Assembly: GCF_900107285.1 (NCBI RefSeq)
Contig: NZ_FNPK01000010.1
Location: 61,736 to 125,735 of the forward strand
Length of the DNA: 64,000 nucleotides
Origin: Acinetobacter kyonggiensis
Lineage (GTDB): Bacteria; Pseudomonadota; Gammaproteobacteria; Pseudomonadales; Moraxellaceae
Reading direction: 5' to 3'
A program made the position numbers and the translations under genes. Below, one piece after another: positions 16,701-24,957 of the stretch. Position 1 is the first letter of the stretch. Each line of letters opens with the position of its first letter. The notes beneath the pieces were generated by a model. The model saw only the letters and a list, made by a program, of their open reading frames with translations, was not told where the DNA came from and did not search any database.

Positions 16701-17630
16701 ATGAGTAATATCTCCCCTGATTTTCAAGCAGACGAATTTTTGTTAGATCACTATGTAGGAAAAACTCCTTTAGTGCGTTTACAGCGTCTAGCAAGTCACA
16801 CTCAAGCAACAGTACTGGCAAAACTTGAAGGCAATAATCCGGCAGGTTCGGTCAAAGACCGTCCTGCATATAACATGATTATGCAAGCTGAAAAGCGTGG
16901 TCAAATCAAACCAGATGATACGTTAATTGAGGCGACAAGCGGAAATACAGGGATTGCCTTAGCCATGGTTGCTGCAATGCGTGGCTATAAAATGACCTTA
17001 ATCATGCCTAATAATATGAGCCAAGAACGTAAAGATGCAATGCGGGCTTACGGCGCTGAACTGATTGAAGTCACCAAAGAACAAGGCATGGAAGGCGCAC
17101 GTGATCTTGCCTTGCAGATGGAAAAAGAAGGCACAGGTTTGGTGCTGAACCAATTTGGTAATCCTGATAATGTTGAAGCGCACTATCTCACCACTGGCCC
17201 TGAAATTTGGCAGCAAACGGGTGGGAAAATCACGCATTTTGTCAGTTCAATGGGCACGACGGGCACCATTATGGGCGTTTCTAAATACTTAAAAGAAATG
17301 AACCCAGAGATTCAAATTATCGGTTTGCAACCCTCGGATGGTTCAAGTATTGCGGGTATTCGTCGTTGGCCAGAAGAATATTTGCCTACCATTTTTGATC
17401 GTCGTCGTGTTGACCGCATTATGGATATTCCACAAAGTGAAGCGGAAAAAACCATGCGTAAACTGGCACAAAAAGAAGGCATTAGTGCGGGTACGTCATC
17501 TGGTGGTGCAGTTTGGGCGTCTATTCAATTGGCGCAAGAAAATCCTGAAGCCGTTATTGTTTGTATCATTTGCGATCGTGGCGATCGTTACCTTTCTACA
17601 GGTTTATTTTCAGTTCAAGATCCTGAATAA
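16701..17630 (+). CDS. cysM: Cysteine synthase B (O-acetylserine sulfhydrylase)
   Basis: 309-aa PLP enzyme that makes cysteine from O-acetylserine and sulfide or thiosulfate. K52 in G-S-V-K-D-R-P-A is the PLP Schiff-base lysine. E-A-T-S-G-N-T-G-I-A-L is the phosphate and substrate loop, and S-S-M-G-T-T-G-T-I-M-G lies near residue 180. P-A-Y instead of a CysK-type loop, and the R-R-W-P-E-E-Y segment, point to CysM. The ATG at 16701 follows AGGTG; a GTG three codons earlier overlaps that site. It probably heads an operon with the exonuclease, rlmD and relA, all on the plus strand with gaps of 6-23 bp. Confidence 0.93.
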   Translation: MSNISPDFQADEFLLDHYVGKTPLVRLQRLASHTQATVLAKLEGNNPAGSVKDRPAYNMIMQAEKRGQIKPDDTLIEATSGNTGIALAMVAAMRGYKMTLIMPNNMSQERKDAMRAYGAELIEVTKEQGMEGARDLALQMEKEGTGLVLNQFGNPDNVEAHYLTTGPEIWQQTGGKITHFVSSMGTTGTIMGVSKYLKEMNPEIQIIGLQPSDGSSIAGIRRWPEEYLPTIFDRRRVDRIMDIPQSEAEKTMRKLAQKEGISAGTSSGGAVWASIQLAQENPEAVIVCIICDRGDRYLSTGLFSVQDPE

Positions 17631-17653
17631 ATCTGCAATTTTGTGAGTTTTAC

Positions 17654-18475
17654 ATGCGCTTACCTGTTTTAATTTTCGATATAGAAACCTTGACCGATTT
17701 AAAGTCGGGGGCGCATTTGTATGGTTTAGATTTGCCAGATGCAGATTTAGAACAGGCCTTAATTAAATTACGTCGTCAAGAATCGGGCATGGATTTTCAA
17801 CGTCTTGCTTTGCATGAAATCGTGTGTATTTCTGGCTTATGGTTAGATGAACAAGGTGGCATGAAAATGTTCTCGTTTAGTCGAGAACAGCACAGTGAAG
17901 CTGAAATTTTAACCAAATTCCTCTCCATTTTTGATAAGCGCAATCCAACCCTAGTCAGTTGGAATGGTTCACAATTTGATTTGCCTGTGATTCTTTTTCG
18001 CGCCATGTATCATGGTTTGTCTGCACCAAGTTTATTCGATCAAGGCGAAATTGATCAGCAAAAGCGCTATAATAACTATCAGAACCGTTATCACCATCGT
18101 CATGTCGATTTAATGGATGTGATGGCGATGTTTAATGGTCGGAATTTTCAAAAACTGGATGATATCGCACATTTACTGGGTTATCCCGGTAAACGAGGTG
18201 ATGGTGCTTATCATGTACCCGAGTATGTACGTCAGCAAGAATGGCAAAAACTGACGGCATATTGCGAAGGGGATGTACTCAATACATGGTTGGTTTATTT
18301 GCGTTGGTCGTTATTAAAAGGTCAGCTGTTAATCAATGATTATCGTGATGTTATTCAGCGCACCATTCAATTTTTATCCACCCAACCTCAACATCGCGAT
18401 TTTTTAGCAGTATGGCGTGAAACTTCACAACGTACTGAATTTACATCGATTGACTTTCTTTCTCCCACACTCTAG
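17654..18475 (+). CDS. Predicted 3'-5' exonuclease, PolB-like DEDD family
   Basis: 273 aa. The three exonuclease motifs are in order: Exo I F-D-I-E-T (residues 8-12), Exo II W-N-G-S-Q-F-D (near residue 100), and Exo III Y-C-E-G-D with the final Asp near 203. The Y-x3-D pattern places it in the DEDDy group. No polymerase domain follows, so it is a stand-alone nuclease of the predicted PolB-like 3'-5' exonuclease family. It lies 6 bp before rlmD and close to relA, which suggests RNA or DNA housekeeping, but the substrate is unknown. Confidence 0.85.
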   Translation: MRLPVLIFDIETLTDLKSGAHLYGLDLPDADLEQALIKLRRQESGMDFQRLALHEIVCISGLWLDEQGGMKMFSFSREQHSEAEILTKFLSIFDKRNPTLVSWNGSQFDLPVILFRAMYHGLSAPSLFDQGEIDQQKRYNNYQNRYHHRHVDLMDVMAMFNGRNFQKLDDIAHLLGYPGKRGDGAYHVPEYVRQQEWQKLTAYCEGDVLNTWLVYLRWSLLKGQLLINDYRDVIQRTIQFLSTQPQHRDFLAVWRETSQRTEFTSIDFLSPTL

Positions 18476-18481
18476 GTATTC

Positions 18482-19885
18482 ATGAAACATAGAACCAAGC
18501 CCCGTCCAGCTCAACAGCCGATTTATACTTTTCAGGTTGAGTCACTTTCACATGAAGGACGGGGGATAGCACACTATGGATCACACCCTGATCATCCGAG
18601 TGAGAAGCAAGGCAAAAAAGTATTTATTCGTTATGCTTTGCCGGGGGAAACCGTTAGCGCGCAAATTACCAATGTGGTCAAACGTTTAGAAGAAGCGGAT
18701 AGTACTGCGTTATTAAGTGAACCCGCTGCAACACGTACTGAGCCGAAATGTCCACATTTTACCGTGTGTGGTGGCTGTAATATGCAGCACATTCAGTTAG
18801 ATGAACAAATTCGTCTCAAGCAAGAGGTTTTAAAATCGCATTTAGAACATTTTGCTGGAATCCAGCCTGAGCAATGGCTCCCTGCTTTACGTTCAACCCG
18901 TGAAGATTACCGCCGTAAAGCCCGTATTGGGGTACGTTATCTTCCACAGAAAGATAAATTGGTGGTGGGATTCCGTGAGAACCAAAGCAATAAATTGATT
19001 TCGATTGACCGTTGTCTGGTGCTGGATCGTGAATTTGGCTCCATCACTGCATTGAAACAGTTACTCCAAAGTCTAAAAGCCAAAGCAGCCATTGGTCATA
19101 TAGAATTGGCTATGGGCGATGATGAAATTGCATTGCTGGTTCGTCATACTGAAAAATTATCACAACAGGATGTCAACCAATTAAAACAATTTGCGTTAAA
19201 CAAACAGTGGCAATTGTATTTACAACCAGAAGGTGCAGAGAGTTTGCACCGTGTGGATGATCCAATGGCTGCAATGCGTTTGCATTATGCTTTAGATGAT
19301 TTTGACCTCAAATTTGGCTTTAGTCCGCTTGATTTTACCCAAGTCAATTCGACGATTAATCCACAGATGGTGAAGCTGGCATGTGATTTGCTTCAATTGA
19401 AGCAAGGAGAGCGCGTTCTAGACTTATTTTGTGGTCTAGGCAACTTCACTTTACCGCTTGCGCGTTGTGTGGGGGAAACTGGACAAGTGGTGGGTGTGGA
19501 AGGGAGTGAAGAAATGGTACGCCGTGCTGCGGAAAATGCTGAAAGCAACGGTATCGTTCATGCTCATTTTTATTCACAAGATTTAACAAAAGATTTTTCG
19601 CATCATTCTTGGGCAAATCAAGGATTTGATGCATTATTGATTGATCCTCCGCGTGCGGGTGCCGAGGAAATCATGCATTATGTACCTAAATTTGGTGCAA
19701 AGAAAATTGTTTATGTGTCATGTAATCCTGCAACATTGGCACGTGATGCTGGTGTGTTGGCACAACATGGCTATCGATTAAAAAAGGCTGGGGTAATGGA
19801 TATGTTTACCCATACGGGACATGTTGAGTCTATTGCCTTATTCGAAAAATACAATGAAATAAACGATTTAGAATATGATAAGTAA
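18482..19885 (+). CDS. rlmD: 23S rRNA (uracil-1939-C5)-methyltransferase RlmD
   Basis: 467 aa. An N-terminal TRAM domain precedes the iron-sulfur ligands [10 protein letters not shown] (C-x5-C-x2-C), with the fourth Cys in I-D-R-C-L-V. The SAM site [11 protein letters not shown], the D-P-P-R-A-G loop and the nucleophile in V-S-C-N-P-A-T complete the enzyme. RlmD and relatives RlmC and TrmA share these parts; the four-cysteine cluster and length near the E. coli enzyme (433 aa) favour RlmD. It starts 6 bp after the exonuclease stop and leads into relA 17 bp later. Confidence 0.93.
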   Translation: MKHRTKPRPAQQPIYTFQVESLSHEGRGIAHYGSHPDHPSEKQGKKVFIRYALPGETVSAQITNVVKRLEEADSTALLSEPAATRTEPKCPHFTVCGGCNMQHIQLDEQIRLKQEVLKSHLEHFAGIQPEQWLPALRSTREDYRRKARIGVRYLPQKDKLVVGFRENQSNKLISIDRCLVLDREFGSITALKQLLQSLKAKAAIGHIELAMGDDEIALLVRHTEKLSQQDVNQLKQFALNKQWQLYLQPEGAESLHRVDDPMAAMRLHYALDDFDLKFGFSPLDFTQVNSTINPQMVKLACDLLQLKQGERVLDLFCGLGNFTLPLARCVGETGQVVGVEGSEEMVRRAAENAESNGIVHAHFYSQDLTKDFSHHSWANQGFDALLIDPPRAGAEEIMHYVPKFGAKKIVYVSCNPATLARDAGVLAQHGYRLKKAGVMDMFTHTGHVESIALFEKYNEINDLEYDK

Positions 19886-19902
19886 AGAGGTAGGAGAAGG
19901 GT

Positions 19903-22209
19903 ATGGTCACAGTACGTGAACAACTTCCTGGGCGACTTAATGAGCTGTCAGAGGAAGCGACTGTAGAACATGCCGAACAAGCTCGACATGATTTAGCCGA
20001 ATGGCTGAATCGTGTTCGTGGCATCTTAGATGGCGCAACGCTTGAACAACTCGAAGAAGTTGCTCATTTAACTTTACATAAAGAGCTGCAAGCCACGGTT
20101 AATCATCGTTCAAATACCTTTTATACCGGTATTGAAATGGCCGATATTTTGGCACATTTACATGTTGATGAAGACACCTTGTCTGCGGCGATGTTGTATC
20201 GGAGTGTTCGTGAAGGCGTGATGACGCTTGAAGAAATTCGTGAACATTTTGGAGAGCAAGTCCATAGTCTAGTCCAAGGGACATTGGCTATGGGGAAACT
20301 TTCAGAACTCATTGAAAAGAACAAACGTTTAGAAGATCATTTTAATAACAATCAGCGCGAACATTTAAGCGGCATTTATAAAATGCTGATTTCTGTGACC
20401 GAAGATGTCCGTGTCGTACTCATTAAGCTGGCAGAGCGTACCTATGCTTTACGGGAACTGGCCAACTCTTCTAAAGAGCGTCAAGAGCGTGTAGCTCGTG
20501 AAATTCTGACTATTTATTCACCTCTGGCACATCGCCTAGGCATTGCTCAGCTTAAGTGGGAACTTGAAGATTTAGCATTTCGTTATTTAGCACCAGAACG
20601 CTATAAAGAAATTGCATCGTTACTGAATGAAAAACGTTTAGAGCGCGAGCAATATATTCAATTTGTCATTGATAAACTGAAAAAAGAACTGGCTGTCTAT
20701 GATATAGAAGCGGAGATCACTGGACGGGTCAAACACATTTATTCGATTTATCGAAAAATGAAAAGTAAAGACCTGAGTTTTGACCAGTTGTATGACATTC
20801 GTGCTGTACGTGTCTTGGTCAAAAGTGTGCCTGAGTGTTATCACTCACTGGGTATTGTGCATCAAATTTGGCGACATATTCCGCATCAGTTTGATGATTA
20901 CATTACCAATCCGAAAGCCAATGGTTATCGTTCTTTGCATACCGCTGTCATTGCAGAAAACAAATCGCTGGAAGTGCAAATTCGTACCAAGGCCATGCAT
21001 GAAGAAGCTGAACTTGGGGTATGTTCGCATTTCAATTATAAGGAAGGTGGTAAGAACACCGATCACTCCTTTAATCACCGATTACATTCTTTACGCGCAG
21101 TCTTAGAGCATTATCAAGAACGTAATGATGCCAGTGCGCATAAATCGGGTGAAGATGCAGAAAACTTTGAACAACTTCAAGATTTTGAAGGCTTTGAGAA
21201 GATTTATGTATTTAGCCGTGATGGTGATATTAAAGAGTTGCCACGCGGTTCAACGGTTTTAGACTTTGCCTATCATGTGCATACCGAAGTGGGTAATAAA
21301 TGTTATGCCGCGCGTGTCAATCAGCGCTATGTACCATTAACTTACACGCTAAAAACTGGTGAACAAGTTGAAATTTTAACCAAAAAAGATCGTGATCCGA
21401 ATCGTGATTGGTTAGTAAATTCACTGGGCTATATTAAGACTTCGCGTGCGCGGGATAAATTGCGTCATTGGTTTAGACAGCAAGATCGTAGTAAAAACTT
21501 GGAAGTTGGCCGTGAAATTCTGAATAAAGAACTTTTACGTTTGGCGATTCATCCCAAAAGTATTGATTTAAGTGATTATTGCAATCACTTCAATGTCAAA
21601 TTGGGTGAAGATATTCTGATTGGTTTGGTCAATGGCGATATCAGCCTGCATTCCTTGATCAATCAAGTGAATCGTCATATGCATATCGGTCAAGATGAAC
21701 CTGAACTGGTGCTAAAACCGACTTTGAATCCACGTGCCAGTCATACACTTTCTGCGCATGGTATTCTGATTGATGGTTTGGATAATGTGGAACTGCATAT
21801 TGCTCAATGCTGTCAACCTGTGCATGGTGAATCGATTGGTGGATATATCACACTTAATCGTGGGGTGAGCATTCATAAAATTGTATGTTCAGACTATAGC
21901 CGTATGATTACGCAAGAACCTGAACGTGCGGTAGAAGCCGATTGGGAAATGCAACCGACGCGTGGTCAAAGTGTGCAAATTGTGGTGGAAGCTTATGACC
22001 GCCGTGGTTTGTTAAAAGATTTAACCCAAGTCATTTTTTCTGATCAAATTAATATTCGTCAGGTCAATACCATTTCAGAATCAGATGGTATTGCTAATAT
22101 GAAATTATTGATTGAAGTCAAAGGTTTAGCTCAATTATCACGTTTGTTGGCACGTTTGGAGCAACAACCGGGGATTATTAGTGCCCGCCGTTTGGTACAA
22201 GGCAATTAA
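19903..22209 (+). CDS. relA: (p)ppGpp synthetase I, RelA
   Basis: 768 aa, ribosome-associated stringent-response enzyme. Order: pseudo-hydrolase domain (about 55-190), synthetase domain (about 245-370, with Y-D-I-R-A-V-R, G-Y-R-S-L-H-T and E-V-Q-I-R-T), TGS (about 415-480), then zinc-finger/helical segments and a C-terminal ACT domain (about 690-765). The hydrolase motif H-D-x3-E-D of SpoT/Rel is replaced by Y-R-S-V-R-E, as is normal for RelA, so it makes but does not degrade (p)ppGpp. AGGAGAAGG gives strong translation. It is the last gene of the cysM-exonuclease-rlmD-relA run and is followed by a terminator. Confidence 0.95.
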   Translation: MVTVREQLPGRLNELSEEATVEHAEQARHDLAEWLNRVRGILDGATLEQLEEVAHLTLHKELQATVNHRSNTFYTGIEMADILAHLHVDEDTLSAAMLYRSVREGVMTLEEIREHFGEQVHSLVQGTLAMGKLSELIEKNKRLEDHFNNNQREHLSGIYKMLISVTEDVRVVLIKLAERTYALRELANSSKERQERVAREILTIYSPLAHRLGIAQLKWELEDLAFRYLAPERYKEIASLLNEKRLEREQYIQFVIDKLKKELAVYDIEAEITGRVKHIYSIYRKMKSKDLSFDQLYDIRAVRVLVKSVPECYHSLGIVHQIWRHIPHQFDDYITNPKANGYRSLHTAVIAENKSLEVQIRTKAMHEEAELGVCSHFNYKEGGKNTDHSFNHRLHSLRAVLEHYQERNDASAHKSGEDAENFEQLQDFEGFEKIYVFSRDGDIKELPRGSTVLDFAYHVHTEVGNKCYAARVNQRYVPLTYTLKTGEQVEILTKKDRDPNRDWLVNSLGYIKTSRARDKLRHWFRQQDRSKNLEVGREILNKELLRLAIHPKSIDLSDYCNHFNVKLGEDILIGLVNGDISLHSLINQVNRHMHIGQDEPELVLKPTLNPRASHTLSAHGILIDGLDNVELHIAQCCQPVHGESIGGYITLNRGVSIHKIVCSDYSRMITQEPERAVEADWEMQPTRGQSVQIVVEAYDRRGLLKDLTQVIFSDQINIRQVNTISESDGIANMKLLIEVKGLAQLSRLLARLEQQPGIISARRLVQGN

Positions 22210-22241
22210 TCAGCCAAATTTTTAAGCAATGACAGTTGAAA

Positions 22242-22270
22242 AACCAGCAACAAATGTTGCTGGTTTTTTT
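22242..22270 (+). terminator. Rho-independent terminator of relA
   Basis: AACCAGCAAC (22242-22251) pairs with GTTGCTGGTT (22256-22265) around AAAT, followed by a T-run to 22270. It separates relA from the aryl-polyene cluster. Confidence 0.92.
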
Positions 22271-22360
22271 ATGAAGGATTATTTTATCGGCTAAAAATAA
22301 TAAATATATAATTAAATCAAAATGATAAATATATGTAATTCAATGAGTACAAGATACTTT

Positions 22361-22390
22361 TTGTGTAAATTTTATGACAGGTGCTATAAT
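22361..22390 (+). promoter_or_regulatory. Sigma-70 promoter of the aryl-polyene cluster
   Basis: TTGTGT (22361-22366), 18 bp, then TATAAT (22385-22390), a perfect -10 preceded by an extended -10 TG (22382-22383). Transcription would start near 22397, giving a leader of about 50 bases before the first cluster gene. Confidence 0.7.
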
Positions 22391-22448
22391 CCCGCGAATA
22401 AAATAGCCTTGAGCTAAAAATATTCTTAGGGTACGGAAAATTTCGGTA

Positions 22449-23087
22449 ATGATTCAAATAAATATATCTCAACTGTATATCAGTCGTGCCGATGAAACCG
22501 TTCCTGCCTTAGAAAAAATCCCTGCAATGCAGCGTAGACGATTATCACCGATTGCAAAATTGGCGATCAATAGTGCCATTGGCTCGCTGAATGCTGAATC
22601 AGTGGATTATATTGTCTGGGCTTCGCAATATGGTGATGAACATAAAACGCTGAAAATTTTAGCCGATGTATTGCAAGATCAAACGCCATCACCCACGCAA
22701 TTTTCGACTTCTGTACACAATGCCGTTGCTGGGTTGTATTCAATTTTATGTCAGGATTCCACACCCTCGACCAGTTTGGCTGCCTCGTGGAGTGAAGCAC
22801 TGATTGAAGCCTATGCTTGGTTAAAAACAACAAAACAACCCAATTCACGGGTTTTGGTGGTGTATTACGATGAAGCACTACCTGCGATTTATCAGGAGTT
22901 CCAGCCTTTTCGTGGTTTTGCCATGTCTGCGCTGATCGGCCTTGATGGCCCCAATTTACAATTCGATCTGAATGCATTGGCGCATCATCAGTATAAATAT
23001 CTGGATGCACAAAAATTTTATGATTTCTGGCAGCAATCTCAGCAGAACCCAGATGACTCTCATATGCAAGCGTGGCAAAAATGTTAA
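22449..23087 (+). CDS. apeC: Aryl-polyene ketosynthase chain-length factor
   Basis: 212 aa, short beta-ketoacyl-synthase-like protein of the type that opens aryl-polyene (APE) clusters. It covers only the N-terminal half of a ketosynthase. Where the active-site Cys of a ketosynthase would be expected it reads F-S-T-S-V-H-N-A-V-A-G, so it has no nucleophile. In APE systems such a protein pairs with the ApeO ketosynthase and sets polyene length. The next frame begins inside its last codons, showing tight coupling. Naming after the E. coli CFT073 ape set is by similarity of gene order, from memory. Confidence 0.82.
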   Translation: MIQINISQLYISRADETVPALEKIPAMQRRRLSPIAKLAINSAIGSLNAESVDYIVWASQYGDEHKTLKILADVLQDQTPSPTQFSTSVHNAVAGLYSILCQDSTPSTSLAASWSEALIEAYAWLKTTKQPNSRVLVVYYDEALPAIYQEFQPFRGFAMSALIGLDGPNLQFDLNALAHHQYKYLDAQKFYDFWQQSQQNPDDSHMQAWQKC

Positions 23088-23893
23088 AGCTGAATCAAAT
23101 TAAACAAAAAGCCAATTATTTATGGCGTGTCGGTGCGACAGGATTTAGTTTTGCCAGTTTTGGCATCGGTGGCGTTGCCATCGGTGGTTTGGTTGCACCT
23201 TTGGTTAATTTGTCGACACAAAATCAAAGCTTACGTCAGCAGCGTACACAAAATGTGATTCGCTATAGTTTCAAGGGTTTTACTGAAATGATGGTAAAGC
23301 TTGGAATTATGACTTATGAGATTGAAGGTCTAGAAAAATTACAGCAAAGTAGACAGGAACTGATTATTGCCAATCATCCAACATTGGTGGATGTGGTGAT
23401 ATTGATTGGTTTAATGGAACAAGCAAATTGTGTGGTCAAGCAAGCATTATGGGCCAATCCATTTACCAAAGGTCCCGTGCAAAATGCAGGTTATATTTTA
23501 AATGCAGGTTCTGAACAATTTATTCAGGACTGTGTGGACAAACTAAAGCTCGATCAAGCAGCATCTTTGCTGATTTTTCCTGAAGGCACACGAACTGCAA
23601 AAGGTGAGTTGTTGAATGAATTTCAACGTGGCGCGGCGAATATTGCCATTCGTGCCCATGTGCCGATTCGTCCAGTGTTGTTGACCTGTACGCCTTCAAC
23701 TTTAACCAAAAATGAAAAGTGGTATCACATTCCTTCACAGCCATTTCATATTCATGTGAAAGTACTAGATGCCATTCAAGTCGATGATCTTTTAGATGAT
23801 GCAGCGGTCAGTCCGAAAAACGTGCGTCATTTAAATCATCAATTACACCAATTTTTTAACCAAGAGTTATCTAAAAATGAGCAATCTTGCTGA
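23081..23893 (+). CDS. Lysophospholipid acyltransferase-like protein
   Basis: 270 aa, membrane-associated PlsC-type acyltransferase. The catalytic H-x4-D motif is N-H-P-T-L-V-D and the acceptor motif is P-E-G-T-R-T. One or two hydrophobic stretches precede the catalytic part (G-G-V-A-I-G-G-L-V-A). The ATG at 23081 is used; a GTG at 23072 is equally in frame. It overlaps the chain-length factor by 7 bp and the first ACP gene by 17 bp. Its likely job is to transfer the polyene or a fatty acyl chain to a glycerol or lipid acceptor, an inference from APE context. Confidence 0.85.
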   Translation: MLKLNQIKQKANYLWRVGATGFSFASFGIGGVAIGGLVAPLVNLSTQNQSLRQQRTQNVIRYSFKGFTEMMVKLGIMTYEIEGLEKLQQSRQELIIANHPTLVDVVILIGLMEQANCVVKQALWANPFTKGPVQNAGYILNAGSEQFIQDCVDKLKLDQAASLLIFPEGTRTAKGELLNEFQRGAANIAIRAHVPIRPVLLTCTPSTLTKNEKWYHIPSQPFHIHVKVLDAIQVDDLLDDAAVSPKNVRHLNHQLHQFFNQELSKNEQSC

Positions 23894-24137
23894 TGAATTA
23901 AAGCAAATGATTATTGATGTTTTGGCCCTAGAAGACATCAGCATAGATGATATTGAAACTGAAGCAGCATTATTTGGTGATGGCTTAGGTCTAGATTCAA
24001 TTGATGCTTTGGAACTTGGTTTGGCTTTGAAAAAGCGTTACAACATTCATTTGAATGCTGAATCGGCAGAAACCAAACAATATTTTAAATCAATTCAAAG
24101 TCTTGTAACTTTGGTTGAAGCACAGAAAACGGCATAA
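23877..24137 (+). CDS. apeE: Acyl carrier protein (first APE ACP)
   Basis: 86-aa acidic acyl carrier protein. S41 in L-D-S-I-D-A-L-E is the 4'-phosphopantetheine site. The start overlaps the end of the acyltransferase gene. It should hold starter and growing polyene chain. The second ACP follows after 9 bp. The two differ clearly in sequence, so they are likely specialised rather than redundant. Confidence 0.9.
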   Translation: MSNLADELKQMIIDVLALEDISIDDIETEAALFGDGLGLDSIDALELGLALKKRYNIHLNAESAETKQYFKSIQSLVTLVEAQKTA

Positions 24138-24146
24138 GAGGTTGTG

Positions 24147-24395
24147 ATGTTAACTCAGGAACAAGTACTCGAAAAATTAAGAGCATGGATGGAAGATCTG
24201 TTTGAGATTAATCCAGAAGATGTGCAGCTCGATGCAAATTTAGCCACAGATTTGGATGTCGATAGCATTGATGCCATTGATCTTGTGGTCAAAATTAAAG
24301 AATTGACGGGTAAGCAAGTGAATCCTGAAGATTTTAAAAATGTACGTACAGTGCAAGATGTTGTGACTGTGATTCAGAATATGTCTGTTGCATGA
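24147..24395 (+). CDS. apeF: Acyl carrier protein (second APE ACP)
   Basis: 82-aa ACP; S40 in V-D-S-I-D-A-I-D carries the phosphopantetheine arm. The ATG at 24147 has AGAGG just upstream. A GTG one codon earlier is less likely. Its TGA stop overlaps the ATG of the next gene (ATGA). Together with the first ACP it provides the carrier pair typical of aryl-polyene type II polyketide systems. Confidence 0.9.
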   Translation: MLTQEQVLEKLRAWMEDLFEINPEDVQLDANLATDLDVDSIDAIDLVVKIKELTGKQVNPEDFKNVRTVQDVVTVIQNMSVA

Positions 24396-24946
24396 AATGG
24401 ATCGTCCAAGGGATAGTGGTCATCGGTTTGATTCTCTATCCCTTTTTAGTGGGCTATAGCCTAGCGCAGGGTCAATATATCTGGGTCAGTGGTTTGCTGA
24501 TTGTCCTCGGCGTATTGCGGCTATTGAGTAAGGGCAATGCTTTACTCTGGCCCTTAACTGGCTTTGCTATTTTATGTGGCAGCTTGAGTCTGATTTTAAA
24601 AGATCAAGCATGGCTGAAACTCTATCCGGTATTGATGAGTCTGGGTTCGCTGGCTATTTTTACAGCGACTTTAATCAAACCACCCTCTATGATTGAGCGT
24701 TTTGCCCGTTTGGCTGAACCCAATTTACCCGAAGCAGGGGTGATTTGGACGCGTAAGGTCACTATAGTCTGGTGTATTTTCTTTGTGTTCAATGCCCTGA
24801 TTTCTTTAGCCACAGTGTTGTTTACTTCAATGCAGGTGTGGGTGCTCTATAACGGTTTTATTTCCTATATGTTGATGGGGCTGTTATTGCTGGGCGAATT
24901 TATATTGCGTAAGCGTCAGCAACGCTTAAATCAACTTCAGGAATAA
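24392..24946 (+). CDS. APE-cluster integral membrane protein
   Basis: 184 aa with about five hydrophobic helices and a basic tail (L-R-K-R-Q-Q-R). It looks like the uncharacterised COG4648-type membrane protein found in APE clusters. I see no catalytic motif. Overlap by ATGA with the ACP gene and 11 bp to the ligase gene fix it in the operon. A role in assembly or transport of the lipid product at the inner membrane is only a guess. Confidence 0.75.
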   Translation: MKWIVQGIVVIGLILYPFLVGYSLAQGQYIWVSGLLIVLGVLRLLSKGNALLWPLTGFAILCGSLSLILKDQAWLKLYPVLMSLGSLAIFTATLIKPPSMIERFARLAEPNLPEAGVIWTRKVTIVWCIFFVFNALISLATVLFTSMQVWVLYNGFISYMLMGLLLLGEFILRKRQQRLNQLQE

Positions 24947-24957
24947 AACGGATTGTT

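Noticed and set aside
19903..22209. Missing hydrolase motif in RelA as a novelty
   Set aside because: Loss of the H-D-x3-E-D motif is the norm for RelA in this group, so it is not unusual.
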